Notes under the pieces: generated by a model | Seen by the model: the letters and a program-made list of their open reading frames with translations, nothing else | What the model was told of the DNA's origin: nothing | Database searches by the model: none | Source of the DNA: Pseudofabraea citricarpa | Taxonomy: Eukaryota > Ascomycota > Leotiomycetes > Helotiales > Dermateaceae | DNA length: 64,000 nucleotides | Assembly (NCBI GenBank): GCA_029641185.1 | Contig: JAPWGK010000006.1 | Coordinates: 372,001 to 436,000, forward strand | Direction: 5' to 3' | Part shown: piece after piece, positions 42,570-54,363 of the stretch | How positions within the stretch are numbered: position 1 is the stretch's first letter | Layout: each line of letters begins with the position of its first letter | Program-made: the position numbers and the translations under genes

Positions 42570-42996
42570 TCAGATATTCCTAGCAATCTTCCACTCCCCT
42601 TGCACTCTCTGCAACACAAAAAGCTCCTGGTTTGAATGCGTCTCCTCGCCACCTTTCAGGAAAGCCTTGGTGCCAGCAGCTGTCGTCCTTGCAAATGCCC
42701 ATTCGGGAGACATATTTACAATCTCCAGGATATCAAAGTCGATCGTGAGTTTTATGCTCGAGAAGACACGGTCATATGATGACTTGAGTGCTTCCACACC
42801 AACGCTTGCCGGGAAATTTGGTGCCATGAATACGCCATCCTCAGTATAAAACGACAAGACTTCGGATGTGCTGCAGTTCTTTAATGCGGCTCCATATGCG
42901 TGTAAAAGTGCTGTGATGGCAGGGATCTCAGAAGACACTGGAGAAAATTAGTGGCTAAAGGATGGAGAGCTTGGTTTCATTACCTCGGTACTTACT
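42570..42996 (-). CDS. SnoaL-like (NTF2-fold) protein with intron-split start codon
   Basis: The coding sequence is base 42996 (A of the ATG) joined to 42570-42937, giving 122 residues. The product starts SSEIPAITALLHAYGAAL and has SFYTEDGVFMAPNFP, WAFARTTAAGTKAFL and a final ELFVLQRVQGEWKIARN, typical of DUF4440/SnoaL-like proteins of the NTF2 fold. The only ATG in a family-typical place forms across a 58-nt intron (42938-42995) with donor GTAAGT, branch CTAAT and acceptor CAG. Small size and fold allow many roles, so function is unknown. Confidence 0.82.
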
Positions 42997-44211
42997 GGCT
43001 GAGTGTGTGAGTGAACAATGTGATGTATTGGAATGAAAGTACTTGCTGTGTACGCAATTTTTAGGGCAAATACTTGCCTTATATATTCTTGGCTAGGTGG
43101 GGGAATCCTTCTTCCCCAGACGCTAATGTTATGCTGCAGTGGGGGAGCTGGTTAGAAAGGGTGGGGTATCTAATCGCAAGAGTGGAGGAAGCTGTATCCT
43201 CAAATACAACGTGCTCGAACATACTTCTAGGCTTAGCTGAAAACCGAGACAAACAACAGCATTGTGAGTTGTGTAAGTAGGCTAGTTATGCGTAGATGAA
43301 GTGACAGAGATTGCTGTCTATCCCAGGTAGAGTAAGGTGGCTGGCAGCATTGAGTAGAAGGAGGAATTAAGCGAGCATTTTCAAAGCTCATCTAGGGAAG
43401 CTTCTAATCTTCTAAGAAGGTCTACTAGATCGAGAAACACATTTGCTTCCTTGTTGGGGTTTAATACCATGTTGACTGGATAGCAAAATAACCTTCTCCT
43501 CAAGTGAAACTTCAGAAAGTCTACAAAGGAGACAGAGGTCGCTTAAACCATGGCCTATTTTTGGAGTTTTCTTCTTCCACGCTCTTTGTTTCTCAGTCCG
43601 TAAAACTGATGTATTAATCATTGCATCGATAATATCGAGAGCAATTGTGGCTTATTTCATATGCTCGAGTTATCATTCATATGTGTCAAACATCATTGAG
43701 TTAAAAGAGAATGTGCTTTGTTGAAATGTATCTAAATATTTTCTTCAATTTTCTTCAAGTTCTATATGTAACTAACCCGCCTTAGTTAACACTAAGCGCA
43801 TTCGCACAGCATTTAAAGGCCCTGCGATACAATGTTTACCTAGGTAGAGAATGAGCGATGCATTATCACGTGGGATAACATCGCCAAGAACTAGAATGTG
43901 TCGGCCAGAAAAGAGCATAGCAAGTATGACAATCAATTTTATGTATCACTAGGTACACAATGTGTTATTTTGCTTTTGCGCCTGTGATATTATGAGAACT
44001 ATAAACTCAAGTGTGTCTGTCAACGCTCACGGAAGAAAGTCATTTGACACGTGATTGATCGGCTATCGATCCTAGCGTAAGTTTCCACCGCTAGTGGACT
44101 CGCTTAGCTCAGGGCATCCAGCTGGCTCCCACAAAATTTCTCAATATTATTTTGCTCGATCAACGACGACAATTCCGACAACCTTGACCTTCGCCCAACG
44201 CCGACGTCAAG
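42997..44211. promoter_or_regulatory. Divergent intergenic region SnoaL-like gene / RPS6
   Basis: 1.2 kb with AT-rich centre and a pyrimidine-rich leader just before RPS6. No other feature. Confidence 0.45.
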
Positions 44212-45266
44212 ATGAAGTTGGTAAGAATTCTAACGTTCGCTGGATGCTCGAGTATTATCTGCTAACACAATCTGCTTTTAGAACATCTCTTTCGTATGTG
44301 GAATACACCTTTCGAACTGCTCGAATTGCGCGAACCCTCGAAACTAACAAATCCTCCCACAGCCTGCCAATGGCAGCCAGAAGCTCGTCGAGATTGAAGA
44401 TGAGAGAAAGCTCCGTGTCTTCATGGACAAGAGGTACGATACGACGAAGCAATTGCAAGTTGGGCAGGATTTGACATTTTGTGTAGAATGGGCGCCGAGG
44501 TCCCAGGTGACAGTGTTGGAGACGAGTTCAAGGGCTATATCTTCAAGATTACCGGGGGAAACGACAAGCAAGGTTTCCCAATGAAGCAGGGAGTTATGCA
44601 CCCAACCCGTGTTCGCCTTCTCCTCGCCGATGGACACTCCTGCTACCGACCCCGCCGCACTGGTGAGCGCAAGCGCAAGTCCGTCCGTGGATGCATCGTC
44701 GCCATGGACCTCTCTGTCCTCGCTCTCAGCATCGTGAAGCAGGGTGATAGCGACATCCCCGGTGTTACCGACGTCGTCCACCCAAAGCGTCTTGGTCCCA
44801 AGCGCGCCACAAAGATCCGCAAGTTCTTTGGCCTCACCAAGGATGATGATGTACGTTTGTATATCCTCTCATCGCCTGTATTCCGTCCCCTACAGGCGGT
44901 GCAGAGTGTGAGTTGAAACCATCAGAGCTAATGATGGAATGTTGGAATTTAGGTCCGCAAGTTCGTCATTCGTCGTGAAGTCCAGCCAAAGGGTGAGGGC
45001 AAGAAGCCATACACCAAGGCACCAAAAATCCAGCGCCTGGTTACCCCCCAGCGTCTGCAACACAAGCGCCACCGTATCGCACTCAAGCGCCGCAACTCAG
45101 AGAAGACCAAGGATGCTGCCGTAAGTTTGGAGAAAATACGCCTGTCTCGCCAGTAACTAATATATCATAGAACGAGTACGCCGCTACCCTCGCCAAGCGT
45201 GTCACCGAGGCCAAGGCACAAAAGGCCGATCTTCGCAAGCGAAGAGCCAGCTCTATGCGCAAGTAG
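44212..45266 (+). CDS. RPS6: 40S ribosomal protein eS6
   Basis: Six exons: 44212-44220, 44282-44293, 44363-44433, 44487-44850, 44953-45120, 45171-45266 (239 residues). The first two exons code only MKL and NISF; exon 3 continues with [18 protein letters not shown]. Conserved eS6 blocks include [33 protein letters not shown] and [22 protein letters not shown]. The C-tail [10 protein letters not shown] contains the S6-kinase target RRxS. The 12-nt second exon is a true microexon: skipping it would drop NISF. Convergent with PRS. Confidence 0.96.
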
Positions 45267-45807
45267 ATCCAGAGCTAATATCTGGTTTATATTCGCAAAT
45301 GAAAATGGGGTTGGGCCGATGGACAGTAAATGGAATGTGACATTGGTTTCATGGTCACTCTGGGCATTAGCTGTTCATGCATCTACAATTCATGACTATT
45401 TGCATGTGGCACGGCGTTTCCTGGTGATGTAGAGACGAAGAAAAATGCTCAATTGATTTCCCAGGTGTAGTTTTTAAGGTTGGCAGAATGAATGGATCAC
45501 TAGTATTTTAATGATTCTTTCACTTCTCGTCATTGGTACAGTGATGTGAATGCCCAGAAGATTTTTAATCCTGGTTTTTCTTTCTTCTGGTAACTGAGTT
45601 GACTACACTCCTCTATAGCCCAATCATACTGGTATATTCCCAAGCCCAACGCCATAAACCCCTGCACTACTAACTTTGAATCCCCACTTCTGTTTTCTTT
45701 TCTCTCTAACATACTCAACCACAATCCTTTGTAACTCGAACATGCCATTCTTCCTATACCCAACGCCCTAAACCCACAGCCTTGTAGTTCTGCTTGACAG
45801 GATTTCC
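45267..45807. other. Intergenic, convergent 3' regions
   Basis: Contains the RPS6 and PRS 3' UTRs. A reading-through frame at 45530-46390 is explained by unspliced PRS intron plus 3' UTR. Nothing else seen. Confidence 0.45.
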
Positions 45808-47013
45808 TCACTCTGTTGGAGCATGGGTGAACAAGAAGCTCACACTCTCTAGAAATCACATTGTCAGTTCTGCTTTCTTGAAAACTCAGACTAGATATGT
45901 ACGGACCTCCATTGTGAGTTCTCCGGATAGCCTCAGCCAAAGTGGGGCTGATATCAATCGTCTTGATACGATCACACTTTTCCACCTTCTCTCCCAATGG
46001 TACTGTATTGGTGACAACAATTTGGCTCAGCTGGCTCTTGTTCAAGGTCTCGATAGCATTGCCACTTAGGATGCCGTGAGTAACAAGGGCTACAACTTCG
46101 CGTGCATTGTGGGCCATAAGGGTTTCTGCAGCTTTGACTAGCGTTCCGCAAGTATCCGCCATGTCATCTACAAGAATGGCAATTTTGTTGGAGACGTCAC
46201 CGACAAGTACCATGCGAGAGACCTCATTAGGTCTTGCTCGCTCCTTGTGAATCAAGGCAAATCCGAGGTCGAGCCGGTCTGCAATTGAGGTTGCTCTATT
46301 GGGCAAAAGAATCAGTATTTTCTCAGCTGTGTCTGGGCTCGTACAACATACCTTTTGGCACCACCAGCATCGGGACTGACAATCACGCAATCCCGCACAT
46401 TCAAGTTCTCCCTGATCCAGCGCAAAGTACTTGGCTCCGCATATAAATTATCTACGGGCACATTGAAAAATCCCTGGATCTGACTGGCATGCAAGTCCAT
46501 GGTGATAATGTGATTGCAGCCCGCAGTTTGCAGCATGTTTGCAATCAGCTTTGCAGAGATAGGTGCTCTGGACTTGTCCTTCTTATCCTGTCGCGCGTAA
46601 GGGAAGTTGGGGATCACAGCGGTGATTCGTCGAGCTGAAGCCGTCTTGCAGGCATTGATCATGATGAGCAGTTCCATGAGGCCATCGTTGATTTCGCCCG
46701 GGGCGGTGGATTGAAGGATGAAGACTACATGACAGGTAAACATTAGCCCGTGAAAATTTCCGTCTGCGCCGGCTAGAACACGTACCATCCTCGTCTCTGA
46801 CAGATTCTCCAACTGTGACGCTGGTTTCCTGGTTGGAGTAGTTCAGACTCATGGTCTTCGCAAGCTCAATCCCCAGTCTGCAGATATCCCCCCGATTAGC
46901 TTTGTCCAGCCAACCTGTGTGAATCGTGCGCTAGGTACCGACCTGTCTGCCACCAGCTTTGCAAGCTGAGGATGGCTGTTGCCAGTCAATAGCTTGATCG
47001 AATTGGTCGCCAT
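45808..47013 (-). CDS. PRS: Ribose-phosphate pyrophosphokinase (PRPP synthetase)
   Basis: Five exons (46943-47013, 46786-46877, 46352-46724, 45907-46295, 45808-45848) give 321 residues, the usual length for the short PRS type. Starts [21 protein letters not shown]. The ATP and ribose-5-phosphate parts show [20 protein letters not shown] and [13 protein letters not shown], with DAGGAKRA next. The PRPP-binding loop is [17 protein letters not shown], and the end is RRTHNGESVSFLF. It makes PRPP for purine, pyrimidine, His and Trp synthesis. The last intron uses a GTCCGT donor, less common but in phase. Yeast has five PRS genes; I cannot say which one this matches. Confidence 0.95.
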
Positions 47014-48162
47014 GTTGATTTGCGAAAGGGGCCGCTATGAGAGGAGAATGAGCAGAGGGAACAAGAGATAGAGAGGCTTGCAGCGAGCTTGTTCTTGTAA
47101 GGGCAGACGAGGAAGAACTGAAGGTTGTCAAGAGGTTGCCGAGGGAGAGAAGAAAGGAACAAAGATGAGGCGAGGTGGGAATATTTTTTTATAGTTGCGA
47201 GCTAAGTTACCCAGGTACTCAGGTAGTAAATTAAAGTATTTTTTTTATAGCTGCCTTGCAATATACTATTAGATTTAGATGAATCGCTACACCATTTTTT
47301 TCTTCTAAATTCAAGATTTGATTTGGTTTCCTTCTTGAGAGTTAAAAGCGGTCATTAACAAGGTGGGGTTCGAGGTGACCAAAAAAAAAAAACGTTTCGA
47401 AGCCTGACTTGATGAGGCATCAGTACCCGTGTGATTAGAAAAGATAGCCGTGAGATTAACGAAAGCGCGGGACCCACCAACTTGTCCCAGCAGAGCCTCA
47501 CAACTTCATCTTCTTACTCTTCATCTACCACGAATAAGTAAGTCTCAGCATACGAACGCATTGATGGTATTGGGCGCCAGAAGTTATTTTCTTTTCTTTT
47601 CTCTAATATTTTAACGGTTGTAAAGTACTATGGTGTTTCTAAGTAGCAAATGTTCTCTGATTACTCAGTGTTTTTTATTGACGAATAAATAGGTATGCTG
47701 CTGTTATTGCGGACATGATCGGCGATCGCTCAAAGTTCTCTTATGAATCCTCACGTTGTGGCAATGCATCCTGTCCTTGACCGAGCAGGCGAATCATCGA
47801 GAAGCGTTGCACAACCTCGAACGCAGACTGCGTATCGAGGAAATCCACTGATATGTCATTTGATCATGACCTTAGGTCAGACAGCTTTAAAATCATTGGC
47901 CACTATTTCTCACTCGTGCAACATGTCGTTTTGTTGGTGATTGCACGAGGATCACGTTGCCGAAACGGGTGGTTGAGTTTGATTCGGTGTGTTCAGCTCG
48001 CCAGGATTATAACGCCTCATCTGATTCCGCCCCTCCATTACCTTTTATTTGCCTGTAGGCAACGAATTGGTAATTTTGAGCCTCATTAAGCCGTATAAGT
48101 GTGGGAAACAATCCAAAAATGCGAAGCCCTAAGTCGGAGAACTTCTATCAGCAAGGTGTATC
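47014..48162. promoter_or_regulatory. Divergent intergenic region PRS / ankyrin-CorA gene
   Basis: 1.15 kb with an A12 run near 47381-47392 and no supported gene. Confidence 0.4.
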
Positions 48163-51100
48163 ATGACTTCCCCGAGGATTACTTATGCCGCAGTCGCTGG
48201 CACTCAATCCATGAGAGATGGGGAGACCCACGGATCTGGACCACTGGGCTATTCTGTAAACAGGCAGAATACTGCAGGTTCTACTTCGTCGACAGAAAGA
48301 AGACCTTCAAATCACTCCCTGGGACTCCAGCGGCCCACAAGCCCTCTCCGTCAAATCTTTAGTCCCAGTTTTACTTCTTTTCCAGACCAATTTTCTCCTC
48401 GTCCCTCAATTGTACGCGACTTATCCCGAGCATCGGTATCTTCAAGTGTTACATCTGACATTTTATCACCTGGCTATCGTTCAGATGCTTCTCTACAGCC
48501 GAGAAAGCAAAGAAAAAGAGCTCATCATCATCGAAATGTCCAAACCGCCACAGTAAAAGAGTCAAGCCCTCTGTTAATGGCCATATTGGATAAGAATCTT
48601 CCTCAAGTCGAGTCGCTTATTGAGCAGGGAGCAAATATTCGAGGCGAAAATAACCATTACGATAAGCCACTCCAGACCGCAGCACTTGTGGGAAGCGAGG
48701 ATATTGTCAACTATCTCCTGAATTTTGGAGGTTTAGATATTAACTCTCGAGATCCTCGCTCAAGAACTGCAATGTTTGCCGCAAAGTCACGAGGAAATGA
48801 CAATATCGTGAAATTGTTACGCGACAAGGGGGCGAAGCCACTGTCATCCGAGGAAGAAAGGATTGCTAAACGAGAGTTGAAAGAATGGAGCCGCTGTGAA
48901 TCTCTCATTGGGCCTCATGATCAAACAGAGATTGAAAATATCCAGCCGTTCCAGCCGGAAGCACCCATCACGAACGAGCCAGAAGAAGAGATTGTTGAAG
49001 AGGGGGATATATCACCAGGCTCAAAGCCACATCAGGGCGAGGATAATTTAGCTGATGGGAAACTCACGTCTGTGCTTGAAGCTGGTAGCCTAGAAAGAAT
49101 CAAAGAAAAACAATCTGAAGCTAATAAGAAAAGACAAGACCGTCAAAGGAACGGGGAATGGATTAAAGGACCACCTAAGTCACAGGAACAACAACCCCCT
49201 CAAGAAGAAATCTTACCCCAAAAGCCAAGATATCCTGGGTTTGGCTTCAATGTGCCAACAGTTGAGTTCGACTTCACCGATGAAGGGGGACACCGCATTA
49301 TCTCTCCTGTACCAACAGTTGATGACCTCATATACGGCAGAGGACCTGATAATATTGCGAAAGAGAAAGATTCGCCATTTCAAGGGACCTGTCGGTGGTA
49401 TCATTTGCCAGCAAACCATGTAGGTTCTATTGTTTTTTATTTGTTTGTATCAGTTGACGTAAACAGACTGACATTACTAGCTTGGATGGGTGAAGGTGAG
49501 AAAACTGCCAAAGCTGTTTTTGTTTTGTTTTGTTAACCATTGAATAGGATCTTATCACCAAGATCTACGAGAAGAGGAGCAAGGAAGAAAAACGGAAAAA
49601 AGACATACTCTTCTGCCAAGAACCATTTTCTACTGGAGGGATGGAGCATGCAAATCCAATGTCTCTCGACCCGAGTCCTCAAGCTCGAGCTCTTCGACCG
49701 AAATTCCGAAGCGTAACTTTAGGTCAGTTGATGATATTTCAAGAGATCAGAGTGGATTTCTCTCTCTGTGTTCTATTCTTTCCACCATGAAAATATTCAT
49801 TCACAAGTTCCAATTCTTCCAATTTCTCTTTTGATATCAGTTCTTTGCAAGACACCAATCCAAGCCAAAACAAGTGTATGAAATCCAAATCAAAGTCCTT
49901 GATTTGGAACGAAATAAGCTCTATATTGCATTATATAGTGTACCACCTTGTTCATTTCAATAAGCTTGAATTGATTATGAGTCACGGAAAATGACCGATG
50001 CCTGGCAGATTGACTGCCAGCTTCCAAATTTTTGTTTTTCTCACGCTGACAAACTCGGAAGACCGTTTAGGTGCAAAGAGACTTTCGACTGCGATGGAAT
50101 TACGAGTTAGTATGTCAGTTGCTGGGGAAATGATTACTAAATAAATTGTTGCAGATACCCTTTGTCCATTGGGAGACGGAGAAACACCGAGCAGAGATGC
50201 ATGACTTTATGAATTCAGTTCGACGAAGGCGGAAACATGATATTGAATATAGCGAGCATGCGCATCCTTCAATTCCCGACATGAACACAATCGACCAAGA
50301 CCTGAAATTAAGTAAAAACAAAAAACTATTGTTAGCATATCTATACAACAATCCACCCTTACATCCCCGACGAACGCTAGACCAATTTTACTATCACATG
50401 TTAGAAAACACCCAGTCGCGAGATAAAGATCAGGTTATCGACAGATATTATCAAAATTCCAGGAATCGCAATGCTTTGGGAGATGTGGGTAGGGAAGAGT
50501 GTCAATACTGGACATCAACCGATACTCTAAACGGCCCGACTTTAAACATCTCTACCGACCAGCAGACAGCACTGGATCCTCAAACGGGCCAGCATGATTC
50601 AAATGTTCCCAGGAAGGTGGACGAACTTCCACTAAATCCGACGACAGAAGGAGTGACACTGCCTGAACAGAGCGAAGAGGCAGCACATGTCGGTGAGATC
50701 GAGGACGATGATGCATATGTGATGATGATAGACCAGCTTTGGATATGGATTCTTGATGAAAGTAAGTGCTACAGCTCTTCTGTTGATCCTGCTCATAACC
50801 CCTTATGTGAATAGATACTATCATCACAAGTTTTCCACAGAATTGGAACCACGACGATACTAATCCCCAACGCGAAGCTGATGAAATGGATGTGTTACAA
50901 AACATCTATAGTTACCTGTCTCTGCAGAGCAGAACGCCACTGGAATCTGTTTACGATCTCGCTCAATTGATTGTAGCAAAATGCCTCGCAACGTTTTGCA
51001 CACAGCCCACACCTTATGGCCCAATGCGAATCCTAGATGTATATGAAAGCGCTATTGCGGCTGTGGTATGTTTTTCTCTTGAGTAATTGAGGGCAATTAC

Positions 51101-52057
51101 TTATTTTTGAAAAGACAGATAACGAGACAAAACTTTTCAATGATTTCGCAGACAGATCAAAGAAAAGTAATAATCAAGAGGGGCCTGATACTCAAAGGCT
51201 TCACGCGGAGGATTTATACTCTATAGATGCAGAGATTGAGCAGCTGAGAGAAATAAAGGATATTCAGGACGAGCTCCATATTATCTCTGTTTTACTGGAC
51301 AATCAAAAGTCGGTTTTTGAAAAGGCCAAGAGTACTTTGAAAACAAAAGATTCCCAAGAGAGCTGGAGTCGGCCTTCTACGGCACGGAGACGCGAGACAA
51401 GTGATCCTCCTCTAGCAGGCGATTCATCATCGCCAAACCAGTTCGAGAGATTATCCATCTTGGTTGATGAGCAAGATAAGCGTAGAAAAGCCATAGAGTG
51501 GCAAGCTGAGCAAGCTAACAGAGCTGTTGGTGCCCCTTTGTCTCTGAAATGGTCAGAATTCTGCTGATTGTTTAGCTTAATCACCTACTTGACCTGAAGC
51601 AAAAACAAGCTAATGTGTCGGAAGCTCGCTCCGCAAGATTAACTTCGGAATCAACGAAGCAACAAGGCAATATCATGGTTCTGTTCACCCTTGTAACCAT
51701 TATCTTCGTAAGTATTGCAACGACCACTACATCATCTAACCTAACACTGTGATGTAGGCTCCTCTCTCTCTTATGGCAACAATGTTCGGCGTGGATATTG
51801 TTGAATATCCAGATAACCTACATATGGAGTATGTTCTGAGATACATGTTCGCCGTATCTGTGGCGGTTACTGTACCACTGATCGGGTTAGTGGTTTACAC
51901 TACGAGATTAACGATCCAAAAAATATGGATCAAGATCAAACGATGGTGGAGGAACAGCTGGGGGTTTTTCAGCCCCATCTTACGACCCCCACAGGTTAAC
52001 AAATTAACCGACAAAAGAGAGCGAGGCGTGGTTGACGAGGAGAAGGCTCAAGGGTGA
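48163..52057 (+). CDS. Ankyrin-repeat protein with CorA-like Mg2+ transporter domain
   Basis: Nine exons: 48163-49419, 49481-49495, 49548-49722, 50071-50105, 50155-50761, 50815-51065, 51115-51525, 51576-51707, 51758-52057 (1060 residues). A Ser/Pro-rich N-terminus of about 125 residues is followed by about three ankyrin repeats (residues 130-230) and a charged linker. A long helical region typical of fungal CorA-like proteins comes next (TCRWYHLPANHLGWVKDLI, IPFVHWETEKHRAEMHDFM, LDQFYYHMLENTQSRDKDQV, MMIDQLWIWILDE). Two C-terminal TM segments end it. The loop after TM1 reads MATMFGVDI, where classical CorA has GMN. Exon 2 is a 15-nt microexon. Exon 4 (35 nt, after a 348-nt intron) is supported by phase only and is the least sure part. 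Confidence 0.83.
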
Positions 52058-52320
52058 GGATATGCTTATGAAATGGCATTTCTCGATAAATGAAGTGCAG
52101 CAGCGAGCCTCCCCAGCAATTAATTTCCACCGCCGCGTATGTCGCTCAAGACTCCATCATCGAAACCGGAGCAACCTGTAGGCCGCGAACCTCAAACTGA
52201 TCGACGCGGTTTCGTCTAATCTCGTCGTCGCTTACGAGGTAGATCTTTCTACATGCGCCCAAAGCCAGTTGGACGAGGTTGAATTAGAGTTTTCTCCAAG
52301 ACATTTGAAGTGCTTGACTT

Positions 52321-52343
52321 CAGTTGACACGAGTTGTCAACTG
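52321..52343. repeat. Inverted repeat, 9-bp arms
   Basis: CAGTTGACA, a 5-nt spacer, then TGTCAACTG. It lies about 730 bp before the protease ATG and could be a dimeric factor site. Confidence 0.45.
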
Positions 52344-52697
52344 GCTTGTTGTACTTGTCAAGGTGTCAGGGTTTGACGGGACGAATCCATCCGGCACGCA
52401 CGTGATTTCGTCCCATGTTGACATGGCCGCAACTCACTGAGCCTGAGTTTCACATTTCATCCCCGATGTTGGCGCGCGAGATGAAAGCCGCGGCGCGCAA
52501 GTCTTGTGGCCTTGGTTATGTCTGTGTTACGAGGCACATTCATCCTGTGGACATTGCAAGACGAGAGATCTATTCCAAAGGGGTTTGATTAAATCGCATT
52601 CGCGGCCGTTCGTTTCAAGCACTGGAAAGCGTCACATCTAGATTCTAACTGGTGTCAAGACTCAAAAAATGATACCGCAGCAGCGTACGGCGCAAAT

Positions 52698-52724
52698 TGG
52701 TCCGTGGTCAAACTGGTCCGTGGT
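52698..52724. repeat. Direct repeat TGGTCCGTGGT
   Basis: Two exact 11-bp copies spaced 16 bp start to start. Confidence 0.6.
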
Positions 52725-53075
52725 GAGATGACCCCAGAGCCACGAATACCAATGATCGCCATCAGTGCAATGGTGTTTCGGATTCCGTGTCTGAACCTTG
52801 AACGGGCCATGCCACGACTCCATGACTCCACGACAACTCGTCGTGCGCCTTATCGAGCGCGGGGCCCCTGTCAAAGCTAATCCGGGTGAACGATGCGATC
52901 CTGACAGGATTTCGGATGGCTTTGCCAAGCTGTCAACCTTGTCTTCCCACCATTGTATAACATCTAGACTTCTTTCTCGTGGAGGGCTACCGAGAGAGCA
53001 TTTTCCACGTCGTCTTACTTAGTACCTTTAAGCTCGCCAAGGAACGTCTTCATTGATTGAAGTGTTCAACCAAAT

Positions 53076-54363
53076 ATGTTATGTAGTTCTATCGCTTTCT
53101 TCTTCGCTACCGTCGATAGCGTCCAGAGCCTGAAGGTCATCGAGGCTCCAGTACTACGGATGAGAAATGGAGATTCTTTCATTCCAGCACTCAATATAGG
53201 CGTAGGCACACCACGTCAAGATATTCTTTCCATCCTCGATACCGGAAGCAGTGATCTCTGGGTTCCTCAAACGGGAAGCCTTCTGTGCAACGACATCCAG
53301 CAGCAATGCACGGGCGGAAGTTTTTCGACCAATTCTTACAGCCCAGAAAATTCGTCGACATTCTGTGAGATAACATCTCCAGAATTCTATACAGAATATG
53401 TAAATGGGGTGGGCATCAATGGATCATTCGTCAGCGAGTCGATAGCTTTCGGTAACACAACAGTCACTTCGACTCAGATTGGCCTGGGTACAGATGGTAT
53501 TTTGCCATCTCCTCTGTTCCCTATCGCCGGGCTCGGGTATTCAAGCTTTGAGGGGATCGTAGCAAATGGCGAGAAGCCATATGAGAATACCGTGGAAGGC
53601 ATGAAGTCAAGCGGGTTGATCAAGTCTTCATCGTATGGATTATATTTAAACGACTTTCGTAAGTAAAGAACAAAATTTGATGATTTAAGCATACAAGTGC
53701 TAATTACTATCAGGCGCAGATGAAGGCACTATCGTCTTCGGAGGCTACGACACAGCAAAGATCAACGGAAGTCTGAAAGCGGTGCCACTTGTACCCGACA
53801 AAAACGGTGGATACACAACATTCTATGTCAAGTGGACATCCTTCGACTGGGAAGCCGGCGAGAGCTACAACAGCAGTCTGACCCCAAGATCCCATGTCAG
53901 CATCGCACCAGCCCAAGGCCTACCAAAGGTACTGATCGACTCGGGAGACCCGGCGTGGACGCTATCCAAAGAAATCCTAAACCAGATGGGCGAGGCGCTC
54001 GATCTGAAAGTTGTTGATGGGACTCTAGAGTCACTAAAGTGCGACGTGGGAAACAACGGATCGAAATTCGTCTTCGGCTTCAACCACAACGTGAAGATCG
54101 ACGTGCCTATATCGATGTTGATGGTCCCCCTGACGAACATGGACGGGACGCCAGTTATAGATAGAGAGGGAGACGCGATGTGCCAGCTTCCAGTCGAAGT
54201 CAGCGACGTCGAGGGACGAGGGACCCTCGGCTCCCCGTTCTTGCAAGCGGCCTACGTCGTTTTTGATATGGATCGGAACCAGCTCCTCATGGCGCAAGCT
54301 ATTATGAATGTCACGACGTCACGGATTGAGGAGTACAGCACCAGCGAGAGGGTGGATATCTGA
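53076..54363 (+). CDS. Pepsin-like aspartic protease, secreted
   Basis: Two exons, 53076-53658 and 53714-54363 (410 residues). A short hydrophobic start (MLCSSIAFFFATVDSVQS) acts as signal peptide. The first catalytic motif is ILDTGSSDLWVP, the second LIDSGDPAWTLS (DSG form). FGGYDTAKINGSL is the conserved pepsin turn before the second lobe, and GRGTLGSPFLQAAYVVFDMDRNQ (in brief LGSPFL...YVVFD) is the usual C-terminal block. Several N-glycosylation sites exist. The tail is short and polar, so no GPI anchor is evident. It likely works as an extracellular or wall-linked protease of the yapsin/OPSB-like group. Confidence 0.93.

Larger units (their letters stand above)
52058..53075. other. Intergenic upstream of aspartic protease
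   Basis: 1.0 kb with no gene. It contains one inverted and one direct repeat, listed separately. Confidence 0.4.

Noticed and set aside
45530..46390. Long PRS read-through frame
   Set aside because: It includes an intron and 3' UTR; splicing at 45907/45848 gives the conserved GESVSFLF ending.
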